This document shows positions 15,251-21,132 of a stretch of 21,132 bases of DNA, piece by piece. Below the pieces are notes generated by a model. The model was not told where the DNA came from, did not search any database, and was given only the letters and a program-made list of their open reading frames with translations. The DNA comes from a virus. The first letter of the stretch is position 1, and each line of letters starts with the position of its first letter. The position numbers and the translations under genes were made by a program. The stretch covers positions 1 to 21,132 of IMG/VR virus record IMGVR_UViG_3300009450_000006; one strand, 5' to 3'.

Positions 15251-16434
15251 ATTTACTGCCCGATCAAAAACTTGCGATTGATAAGTTGAATTGTCTGAAA
15301 GTCGGGGCGTTGTTCATGCGCCCCGGCACAGGCAAGACGCTGACTGCCGTAACGCTGGTAAACAGCACCGAAGTACCCGAAGTGATTTGGTTTACGCCAT
15401 TTCGCACCAAGGACAATCTAAGCGCAGAACTTGCCAAATCTGGACTTGTCAAAAATTGCCAAGTCATAGGAATTGAAACACTGTCCGCATCGGATAGAGA
15501 GTATCTGCGCCTATTTAACTTCGTCCAGACGCACGATTGCTTCATAGTGGTAGATGAATCGCTTAAAATCAAAAACAACGACGCTAAGCGCACGCAACGC
15601 ATAATTGAGATAGGCAAATATGCCAAGTACAAGTTGGTGCTGAATGGCACGCCAATATCGAAGAATATACTTGACATCTGGGCGCAGATGGAATTTTTAT
15701 CACCCAAGATCCTCAAGATGGATTTTGCCGAGTTTAAAAATACGTTTGTGAAATGGTCAAAAATGACAAAGTGGGTATCCGGCAGGCAGGTATCAAAAGA
15801 AATTATTCACGAGTTTACGAACATTGATTATTTATACAGCATCATTGCACCGTGTGTGTACGAATCGGATTTGTTTATGCAGGTAAAGAAAATATACAAC
15901 GAAGTCAAGTATAAAATTGCGGACGATGAGATGGAGCAGTACCAGTACCTGAAATCGCACTATCTTGATAATGAAACATTGCGATATTTGAACAACAATA
16001 TCTTCATCGAAATGACCCAGAAGATGCAACATTTGTATTGCGTATCGGAAGATAAGATTATCAAGTTAGATTCGATAATGAGCAGTGTTGAGCATGATAA
16101 AGTTTTGATTTATTGCAAGTACATTAAGAGCAGGCAGATGTTGCAGGAACTATATCCGAATGTATCTATTTTGTCGTATGGTATGCACTCGTTTGGATTG
16201 AATTTGCAAGACAAGTATATTACTATTTATTTCGACAAGACATTCGACTATGCCCAGCGTTTGCAGAGCGAACAGCGTACATATCGCACAGGTCAGAACC
16301 ATGATTGTATTTATTATGACATGACATCAAATACAGGATTAGACGTGCTGGTGAATGACAACATTAGCAGGAAGCAGGGCATGGATGAGTATTTTAGAGC
16401 AGTTAAAATTGAAGAGTTAATTAAACAAATATGA
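15247..16434 (+). CDS. SNF2-type superfamily 2 helicase (phage form)
   Basis: 395 aa with a GTG start that overlaps the previous stop by 4 nt. Helicase motifs: LLPDQKLAIDKL at the N-terminus (Q-like), MRPGTGKTL motif I (24-32), FTPFRTKDNL motif Ia, VVDES motif II (101-105, a DEAH variant), LNGTPIS motif III (132-138), YGMHSFGLNLQ motif V (about 314-324) and QRTYRTGQ motif VI (343-350, compare R-x-x-R-x-G-Q of SNF2 proteins). Small phage SNF2 helicases are usually thought to aid replication or recombination or to displace bound proteins. Its operon partners are ParB-like and PAPS-reductase-like proteins, so a role in that module is also possible. Confidence 0.88.
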   Translation: MNLLPDQKLAIDKLNCLKVGALFMRPGTGKTLTAVTLVNSTEVPEVIWFTPFRTKDNLSAELAKSGLVKNCQVIGIETLSASDREYLRLFNFVQTHDCFIVVDESLKIKNNDAKRTQRIIEIGKYAKYKLVLNGTPISKNILDIWAQMEFLSPKILKMDFAEFKNTFVKWSKMTKWVSGRQVSKEIIHEFTNIDYLYSIIAPCVYESDLFMQVKKIYNEVKYKIADDEMEQYQYLKSHYLDNETLRYLNNNIFIEMTQKMQHLYCVSEDKIIKLDSIMSSVEHDKVLIYCKYIKSRQMLQELYPNVSILSYGMHSFGLNLQDKYITIYFDKTFDYAQRLQSEQRTYRTGQNHDCIYYDMTSNTGLDVLVNDNISRKQGMDEYFRAVKIEELIKQI

Positions 16435-16964
16435 AAAGTCCAGTTTATAATGTTATTGCCGTTCCGATTGATAAAATCGAGGCAAACAATTACAATCCGA
16501 ACCATGTTGCAAAACGTGAAATGGATTTACTTTATCAATCAATTAAATGCGATGGCTACACTATGCCTGTCGTATGCTTTTATGATTCAGATAGAGATAA
16601 ATATATTATCGTTGATGGATTCCACCGATATACGATAATGCTGACCAGAAAGGATATTTACGAGCGTGAGAACGGTATGCTTCCAGTTTCGGTAATTGAG
16701 AAGGATATAAATGACCGCATGGCAAGCACGATAAGGCATAACCGAGCAAGAGGCAAGCATGAAGTTGAATTACAAGCATCCCTCGTTGGTATGCTTAAAT
16801 CGGGATGGGATGAAATGAAAATCATGAAGGAATTAGGCATGACACTGGAAGAGGTTCAGCGTTTAATTGGAATCAAAGGTATTGCATCTGAAATAATGGG
16901 CGTGCCATATTCAATTGAGCGTCAGATAGTGGATGCCGGAGAGGATATTCAAGAGGAAATATAA
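16431..16964 (+). CDS. ParB-like nuclease-fold protein (IbrB/YbdM-like)
   Basis: 177 aa. The N-terminal half is a ParB/sulfiredoxin-type domain: VIAVPIDKIEANNYNPNHV (residues 8-26), a central SIKCDGYTMPVVC, then IIVDGFHRYTIM with the family GxxR at 63-66. Such domains bind or cut nucleotides and DNA. The C-terminal half (KHEVELQASLVGMLKSGWDEMKIMKELGMTLEEVQRL) looks like a helical HTH domain. It overlaps the helicase by 4 nt and the next gene by 1 nt (TAATG). A ParB-like protein next to a PAPS-reductase-like protein is the arrangement of ibrB-ibrA and ybdM-ybdN (known gene pairs), so I read the two as one functional unit. A partition role is unlikely, since no ParA lies beside it. Confidence 0.82.
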   Translation: MKSPVYNVIAVPIDKIEANNYNPNHVAKREMDLLYQSIKCDGYTMPVVCFYDSDRDKYIIVDGFHRYTIMLTRKDIYERENGMLPVSVIEKDINDRMASTIRHNRARGKHEVELQASLVGMLKSGWDEMKIMKELGMTLEEVQRLIGIKGIASEIMGVPYSIERQIVDAGEDIQEEI

Positions 16965-18094
16965 TGGCACGCACAGCAATTAGGGGAATAGAGAATGTAT
17001 TAGATGCAACAAACAAGCGCATTGCATATCTATTCGATAATTACGACAATGTTTCATTATCATTCTCTGGAGGCAAGGATAGCACCGTATTATTTCACTT
17101 GCTCAATGAAGAAGCAAAGAAGCGTGACCGAAAGTTTATTGTTTATTTCCAAGACCAAGAAGCCGAGTATTCAGCAACAATTGAACTTGTAGAATGGGTT
17201 ATGACCCAGCCGAACGTTATACCGCTTTGGTATCAAGTGCCTATATTTATGACCAATGCTTGCAGTACAAGTCAGTTGTTTTTATGGGCATGGGGTGATG
17301 ATGAAAAGTGGGTACGAGATAAGCACCCAGTTGCAATTCACAGCATTGCAAATAAATACCCAAAACGATTCCATAAATTCAATTTATGGGTAGGTCAGAA
17401 CTTGCGTAAATTAGAGGGCAGGAGTGTATCAATTATCGGATTAAGGGCGGAGGAAAGCCCAGATAGAAGATTTGTTTTATTTGGTGAAGATTCGGAAATG
17501 TTTTGGTTGCGCAGAATAAACGAACCGCACAAGGCATATCCAATTATTGACTGGAAGTATAAAGACATTTGGAAGTATTTAATTGAAGGCAATTATAAAT
17601 ACAATCGTATTTACGACAAGATGTACATGCTGGGTCATGACCTTAGAACATTGCGTGTATCTAATTTAATTCACGAGAAGGCATTTAGGTGCTTGACCGA
17701 TTTGCAGGAACTTGAGCCTGATACATACAATAAACTTGAGGCAAGGTTGCAAGGTGTACATACGGCTTCAATTTATGCAAAAGAGGATTTAATTTACTCG
17801 ATTAAAACATTGCCTGATAATTTTAAGACATGGAAGGAATACAAGGACTTTTTATTGAATAGTATTCACCCTGACCTGTCTAAACTATTTAAATTTCAAT
17901 GGAGTAGGTTTGGCGATACTGACGACATCGGAGCATGTAAATACATGGTCAAGCGCATATTGCTTTGCGACTGGGAAGGCAATATTACATGGGCAAGAGA
18001 TAATGAATTTAATTACACGAAAGACCAGATATTACACAAGAACAAATTGAAAAAGGAGGATGAAATTATAAAGAAATGGACGGACACGCTATAA
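16964..18094 (+). CDS. PAPS-reductase-like ATP pyrophosphatase (IbrA/YbdN-like)
   Basis: 376 aa. The PP-loop SFSGGKDSTVLF (residues 33-44) binds ATP, and GLRAEESPDRR (159-169) is the second conserved element of the PAPS reductase family. The C-terminal part (NRIYDKMYMLGHDLRTLRVSNLIHEKA, and EARLQGVH) resembles DUF3440, the region paired with this domain in IbrA/YbdN. The cysteine motif of true sulfonucleotide reductases is absent, so reduction of PAPS is not expected. An adenylating or nucleic-acid-modifying reaction is likelier. A homologous ATPase domain occurs in DndC of DNA phosphorothioation (family knowledge). The gene is last in the operon starting at 14867; promoter copy 2 begins right at its stop. 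Confidence 0.85.
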   Translation: MARTAIRGIENVLDATNKRIAYLFDNYDNVSLSFSGGKDSTVLFHLLNEEAKKRDRKFIVYFQDQEAEYSATIELVEWVMTQPNVIPLWYQVPIFMTNACSTSQLFLWAWGDDEKWVRDKHPVAIHSIANKYPKRFHKFNLWVGQNLRKLEGRSVSIIGLRAEESPDRRFVLFGEDSEMFWLRRINEPHKAYPIIDWKYKDIWKYLIEGNYKYNRIYDKMYMLGHDLRTLRVSNLIHEKAFRCLTDLQELEPDTYNKLEARLQGVHTASIYAKEDLIYSIKTLPDNFKTWKEYKDFLLNSIHPDLSKLFKFQWSRFGDTDDIGACKYMVKRILLCDWEGNITWARDNEFNYTKDQILHKNKLKKEDEIIKKWTDTL

Positions 18095-18206
18095 ATTATG
18101 TAAAATTTTCTCGCTGACAATCAACGCATTGCAAAAAGTTTATGTTTATTTTGTCGTGCGTATTATGAATATAACTACCTTTGGGTATTGAAACTTTAAA
18201 CAATCA
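18094..18206 (+). promoter_or_regulatory. Rightward promoter region, copy 2 (TACCTTTG -7 box)
   Basis: Gap-free partner of 14738-14850. TACCTTTG lies at 18176-18183, TGTCGTGCGTATTATGAA at 18152-18169, and TATGTAAAATTTTCT at 18097. Spacings between the blocks equal those of copy 1 (55 nt from TATG to TGTCG, 24 nt from TGTCG to TACCTTTG). A TTTG at 18150-18153 lies 22 nt upstream of the -7 box and might serve as the -33 element. It should drive the recombination genes from 18211 onward together with the operon under copy 1. Confidence 0.65.
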
Positions 18207-18210
18207 CAAA

Positions 18211-18471
18211 ATGAACACATCAGTAACAAACATTTCATTACAAGGACATCCTTACAATTTAGGCGTAGATACTGCCTTGTCAATTGGATACAACACAAAG
18301 GGTAAGTATTGCATAACGAAGGGGGTTATTAGTTTACATCATGATGGCAGATTCGTGTTTACAACACAAGGCATTGGCGTTTTGATTTCAGATAGTACGT
18401 TGTCTGAGTTTTATCCCGACACGAAAGAAGGTCGCAAGGCTTTAAATGAAAAAATAAAAAACAATAACTAA
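18211..18471 (+). CDS. Hypothetical protein, 86 aa, first gene after promoter copy 2
   Basis: I do not recognise it. The ATG at 18211 follows an AAACAATCACAAA leader; a TTG at 18181 lies inside the promoter and is rejected as start. The protein is beta-rich and soluble (NISLQGHPYNLGVDTALSIGY, CITKGVISLHHDGRFVFT, GIGVLISDSTLSEFYPD) and ends in a basic tail, KALNEKIKNNN. The pattern of short strands with glycine turns suggests a small beta-barrel or OB-like fold, but this is a guess. It is expressed from the same promoter as the recombination genes and is followed by a GC-rich hairpin. Confidence 0.65.
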   Translation: MNTSVTNISLQGHPYNLGVDTALSIGYNTKGKYCITKGVISLHHDGRFVFTTQGIGVLISDSTLSEFYPDTKEGRKALNEKIKNNN

Positions 18472-18486
18472 TACTCACATAGGCAA

Positions 18487-18519
18487 GCGGGCGGGTCGAA
18501 TCAGGAACGACCTGCCTGC
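18487..18519 (+). terminator. GC-rich 12-bp hairpin with short T tail
   Basis: GCGGGCGGGTCG (18487-18498) pairs with CGACCTGCCTGC (18508-18519), ten Watson-Crick pairs and two G-U pairs, around the loop AATCAGGAA. It is followed by GTTT and then AAAAAAC, so the T tail is short. It could be an attenuator that lowers expression of the downstream genes, or a stability element. In 40% GC DNA such a stem stands out. Confidence 0.45.
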
Positions 18520-18536
18520 GTTTAAAAAACATCGCC

Positions 18537-18668
18537 ATGAACTTCCCACTCGAAATACACCCAGACACGTACCTCATTACAAATTATGCAGAGATGGTAC
18601 TGTGTAGCCACTTTGCAGGCAGATTTGAGGTAAACCAAAGTAATCAATTAATCTTTAGACAATCATAA
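18537..18668 (+). CDS. Small ORF, 43 aa
   Basis: ATG at 18537, stop TAA at 18666-18668, two nt before the next ATG at 18671. The peptide starts MNFPLEIHPDTYLITNYAEM and then contains VLCSHFAGRFEVNQSNQLIF. It lies tightly between the hairpin and the 165-aa gene, and its last codons double as the ACAATCA leader of that gene. Codon use looks ordinary and the frame fills the gap, so translation is plausible. No function can be read. Confidence 0.45.
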   Translation: MNFPLEIHPDTYLITNYAEMVLCSHFAGRFEVNQSNQLIFRQS

Positions 18669-18670
18669 TC

Positions 18671-19168
18671 ATGACAACACACTGGAAGAAATTAACCAAC
18701 CCGGATTATTTTGGAAGCCACGACCTCTTCGTGGACGACAACAAGTACAGCGAGGCTATTGTCACGCTGGTAAAGGTCGAGAAGAAAAAGGTCAAAGGCG
18801 CAGATGGCAAGGATTCTGATTGCATCGTAGCGACAACATCAGAAACGAAGCCGATCATCCTGAACAAGACGAACTGCAAGACAATTACGAGGCTGTTTCA
18901 AACGCCTGCTATCGAGAAATGGGCAGGCCGGAAGGTAAAGATAGGCGTTGATAATGTGAAGGCATTTGGCGACATGACCGATGCCTTACGAGTTCGCAAC
19001 GAAGTCATATCGGACGCGCCGAAGCCAACGTATGAAGCCGAGATGAAAGCCATATCGGATGCAAAAGACCTGAACGAACTCAGCGCATTATGGAACGCAC
19101 TGGATGCAAACGGCAAGGCGGTATGCTTGACCGCAAAGGATAAACGTAAATCAGAATTAAGCAAATGA
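18671..19168 (+). CDS. Conserved phage protein of the recombination cluster, 165 aa
   Basis: I know proteins of this look (N-terminal 'HWKKLTNPDY.G..', then 'ILNKTNCKTI', then 'IEKWAGRKVKIGVDNVKAFG') from phage genomes, where they are mostly hypothetical and often close to YqaJ or RecT-type genes. Residues 1-115 appear beta-rich and could be an OB-like single-strand-binding domain. The C-terminal 45 residues are helical (YEAEMKAISDAKDLNELSALWNAL), reminiscent of tails on recombination accessory proteins. The stop overlaps the exonuclease ATG as ATGA at 19165-19168, so the two are made together. A single-strand-binding or exonuclease partner role is inference from these two facts. Confidence 0.65.
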   Translation: MTTHWKKLTNPDYFGSHDLFVDDNKYSEAIVTLVKVEKKKVKGADGKDSDCIVATTSETKPIILNKTNCKTITRLFQTPAIEKWAGRKVKIGVDNVKAFGDMTDALRVRNEVISDAPKPTYEAEMKAISDAKDLNELSALWNALDANGKAVCLTAKDKRKSELSK

Positions 19169-19785
19169 TAGAACACAAAGTAGAGCAAGGCACGCCAGAG
19201 TGGCACAAATTGCGAATAGGTAAAATTACCAGCAGTAGAGTAGCTGACATCATGAAGTCGGATAATTTGAAAGTGGTCGATGCGCTAATATACGAGCGCA
19301 GTTGCCCAGATGATGCGCTATGGGACGCACAGGACGGATATGTATCCGATGCGATGCAGTGGGGCACAGACCATGAAGATGAAGCGGTGCAGGTGTACAC
19401 AGCGCAGACAGGCATCGAGATGGAACGTGTCGGATTCTGCACGCACAAGGTATTTGATTACCTTGCGATGAGTCCAGACCGATTGACTCCAGACCGAACA
19501 GGCGCAGTTGAGGTGAAGTGCCCGAATACGAAGACTCACATTCGCACAATACGCATGGGTGGATTGCCCAACGAACACAAATATCAAGTGCTTCAATACT
19601 TCCTGATTAACGAGGATTTGCAGTGGCTTGACTTCGTATCTTATGACCCAAGATTCGCACCCAGACCGCTTTATATTCACCGCATCACACGTGCTGAAGT
19701 GCAGGCAGATTTGGGTGAACTATTGGCAAACATTGTCAAGTTTTGGGCGAAATTTGAAAAGTATTATCAACAAGTAACATTTTAA
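19165..19785 (+). CDS. YqaJ-type viral recombinase / exonuclease
   Basis: 206 aa. It chews one DNA strand to give 3' single-stranded ends for phage recombination, like lambda exonuclease of the same PD-(D/E)XK fold. Motifs: VEQGTPEWHKLRIGKITSSR (N-terminal family signature, residues 6-25), WGTDHEDEAVQ with E71, MSPDRL with D105, GAVEVKCP with E116 and K118, and YQVLQYFL with Q141 and Q144. This set (E, D, E-x-K, Q) is complete, so it should be active. It starts inside the stop of the 165-aa gene. No RecT or Erf single-strand annealing protein is visible in the window; the 165-aa or the coiled-coil protein could serve in that place. Confidence 0.9.
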   Translation: MIEHKVEQGTPEWHKLRIGKITSSRVADIMKSDNLKVVDALIYERSCPDDALWDAQDGYVSDAMQWGTDHEDEAVQVYTAQTGIEMERVGFCTHKVFDYLAMSPDRLTPDRTGAVEVKCPNTKTHIRTIRMGGLPNEHKYQVLQYFLINEDLQWLDFVSYDPRFAPRPLYIHRITRAEVQADLGELLANIVKFWAKFEKYYQQVTF

Positions 19786-19796
19786 ATTTAAATATC

Positions 19797-21053
19797 ATGA
19801 GCACAGAATTAATCCAAGTCATGCAAGAGTCACCACTTGCAGAAGAAAAAAAAGATGTGGTGAAAAGCCTACTTGCACCATTTTTCGCAAAAGCCGAGGA
19901 ATGGAAATCACAAGTGGATTCAATTGAAATCACCGACCCAAGCCAAACCGACAAAATGGCACTGGCGAAAACGGGCAGGCTTCAATTAAGGCGGTACAGA
20001 TTGGATGCCGAGAAGTTGATTAAGGAACAGCGTGAAATCGTAAAGGCGAGAATGGCAGATGATGTTCTAGAGGATAAAATGCTACTCCGAAGTGGTCAAA
20101 TGGTTGTGGCTGTATTTGACAATCTCGAAACCAAGTTAGAGCACAAAGAGAAGTTTGCAGAGCGTTGGGAGGCTGAACAGCGTGAAATTCGCAGAAAGGA
20201 AAGACTTGCTATTATTGCCGAATTTGGTGTAATTGAAGTGCCCGGGCTTGCTGACTTCCCACAGGACGCATTTGATGCGTACGTAACAGGATTGCGCGCC
20301 AAAAGAGATGCTGAAATCAAGGCAGAACAGGAAAGAATTGAGGCGGCACGTAAAGAGAATTTGCATAACGACCGCAAGTCAAGACTGGCAAAATACGAGG
20401 ATTTCATACCTGAGTTTAATTCGCTTAATTTTGGCGAAATGGATGAAGCCGAGTATATCAAAATCGGGACACAGGCTAAGGCAAAGAAAGACGAATACGA
20501 TGCCGAGCAGGCCAAAATTAAGGCTGAAAACGAGAGGTTTCAAAAAGAAGCGATTAAGGCACAGGAAAGGGCAAATCAAATTAAAGTGTTATCTGCTGAT
20601 AGGTTTAGAAAATTGCAATCACTTGGATTCACCTACCCTTTTGATGATTTAGGAGAAATGCCAGAACCCCATTTCAACCAAATGGCCCAAGAGCATTTAA
20701 AAGAATTTACAGCAAAAGAATTAAAAGCCGAAAAATTACGCAAAGAGAATGAAGCAATCCAGGCGAAATTGAAAGCCGAAGCCGATGCCAAATTAAAGGC
20801 AGAGCAAGAAAAGGAGGATGGATCGATGAAGGCTTATGGGGCGGAGTCGACGTTGCGATGCAACTTGCAACATGAGGGATTGCGGCGCACACGCATGGTG
20901 CTTGCTACTCGCTGGCGGCACCCCCTCACGTTGGATTGCACCCTCGACCCTGTGCCCTGCGGGGCGGCATGCCGCGGCGCTTGCGCGCGGGGCTTTTGCG
21001 CGGCCTCTCTACACCACACACCCACGCGCACACTCACCATACCTAGGGTCTAG
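19797..21053 (+). CDS. Long coiled-coil phage protein (DUF1351-like), C-terminal part replaced by foreign sequence
   Basis: ATG at 19797 behind an AT leader, 11 nt after the exonuclease stop. Residues 1 to about 340 are charged and strongly helical: MALAKTGRLQLRRYRLDAEKLIKEQRE near the start, then alternating E/K/R-A blocks (EAARKENLHNDRKSRLAKYEDF; KAKKDEYDAEQAKIKAENERF). Such proteins accompany recombination genes in many phages; DUF1351 is the nearest family I know, and the match is by appearance. From about residue 342 (position 20820) the frame enters 68% GC DNA and the protein becomes Cys/Arg/Thr/His-rich without coiled coil, up to TAG 21051-21053. The native end is therefore probably missing, and the last 77 residues are not part of this protein. 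Confidence 0.7.
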   Translation: MSTELIQVMQESPLAEEKKDVVKSLLAPFFAKAEEWKSQVDSIEITDPSQTDKMALAKTGRLQLRRYRLDAEKLIKEQREIVKARMADDVLEDKMLLRSGQMVVAVFDNLETKLEHKEKFAERWEAEQREIRRKERLAIIAEFGVIEVPGLADFPQDAFDAYVTGLRAKRDAEIKAEQERIEAARKENLHNDRKSRLAKYEDFIPEFNSLNFGEMDEAEYIKIGTQAKAKKDEYDAEQAKIKAENERFQKEAIKAQERANQIKVLSADRFRKLQSLGFTYPFDDLGEMPEPHFNQMAQEHLKEFTAKELKAEKLRKENEAIQAKLKAEADAKLKAEQEKEDGSMKAYGAESTLRCNLQHEGLRRTRMVLATRWRHPLTLDCTLDPVPCGAACRGACARGFCAASLHHTPTRTLTIPRV

Positions 21054-21132
21054 GGCCTTATAAAAAAACTTGTAAGACTTAAAAAGCCCCGCCTGCCCAG
21101 TGCATTAGGCTTGAGCGGTGCGTGCGGTGTGG
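20820..21132. other. GC-rich segment unlike the rest (probable chimera or foreign DNA)
   Basis: The last 313 bp change sharply in composition. Positions 20881-21060 are about 68% GC, whereas 20581-20640 are 35%. The segment holds the palindrome GCGGCATGCCGC at 20964-20975 and a CTAGGGTCTAGGG doublet near 21044. No phage gene or known mobile-element end is recognisable. Its position at the edge of the sequence suits a contig-end misassembly. Insertion of foreign DNA or a phage-host junction is possible. Confidence 0.6.

Noticed and set aside
15264-15716. 150-aa minus-strand open frame across the SNF2-type helicase
   Set aside because: It is antisense to clear helicase motifs I-III, has no leader or partner gene, and is rich in Ser/Leu/Ile as shadow frames of such genes are.
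16431-16964. Plasmid partition ParB
   Set aside because: Only the nuclease-fold half is ParB-like. There is no adjacent ParA or centromere-like repeat, and the partner gene points to the IbrB/YbdM type.
16964-18094. True PAPS reductase (CysH)
   Set aside because: The PP-loop is present but the cysteine motif of sulfonucleotide reductases is absent, and the C-terminal half fits the IbrA/YbdN type.
18181-18210. Upstream TTG start for the 86-aa gene
   Set aside because: It lies inside the -7 box TACCTTTG and its leader, so the ATG at 18211 is the sensible start.
20096-20515. 139-aa minus-strand open frame in the coiled-coil gene
   Set aside because: The Ser/Ala/Leu-rich content is a direct result of reading E/K/A-rich coiled-coil codons backwards.
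1-21132. CRISPR array, tRNA or rRNA genes, insertion sequences
   Set aside because: I saw no regularly spaced repeats, cloverleaf-like sequences, ribosomal segments or transposase motifs on either strand. The only long direct repeats are the two pairs at 7666-8442 and the promoter pair.

Overview
The window is most of a double-stranded DNA tailed phage or prophage genome, probably infecting a Bacteroidota host. The host inference rests on three things: start codons lack Shine-Dalgarno sequences and sit behind A/T-rich leaders, promoter-like -7 boxes match TAnnTTTG, and the primase is of the VirE-N/BT4734 type common in that phylum. Base composition is about 40% GC until roughly position 20820. 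After that it jumps to about 68% GC, in what looks like unrelated DNA.

Layout. (1) 1-10282, minus strand, packaging and tail genes. In transcription order they are TerS (10282), a 66-aa protein, TerL, an 86-aa protein, a duplicated junction, a 69-aa protein, a tail assembly chaperone with a probable -1 frameshift, the tape measure protein, a 575-aa tail protein, and a very large protein that runs off the left edge and carries a seven-repeat beta-propeller. No portal, protease or capsid gene lies between TerL and the tail genes. (2) 10283-10694, an AT-rich divergent control region packed with repeated TTACG/CGTAA and GTAGGATAG words. (3) 10695-11084, plus strand, a VRR-NUC nuclease whose 3' end overlaps the convergent primase gene. 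(4) 11002-14658, minus strand, a primase-helicase, an SF2 helicase and a 53-aa ORF. (5) 14659-14866, a second divergent control region. (6) 14867-18094, plus strand, a 127-aa protein, an SNF2-type helicase, a ParB/IbrB-like protein and a PAPS-reductase-like/IbrA-like protein. (7) 18095-21053, plus strand, a second copy of the promoter region, two small unknown genes, and a recombination set: a 165-aa protein, a YqaJ-type exonuclease and a coiled-coil protein.

How they work together. Divergent plus- and minus-strand operons carry replication and recombination genes, while the long leftward operon carries packaging and tail genes. Most neighbouring genes overlap by 4 nt (ATGA or GTGA) or 1 nt (TGATG, TAATG), which implies translational coupling.

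Most unusual points. Between TerL and the chaperone there is a tandem junction duplication, with two different small genes in equivalent positions; its second TerL end differs from the first only by synonymous changes. Two 100-bp promoter regions align without gaps. An SNF2-ParB-PAPS-reductase-like trio is translationally coupled. The coiled-coil gene runs into GC-rich foreign-looking sequence at the right edge.
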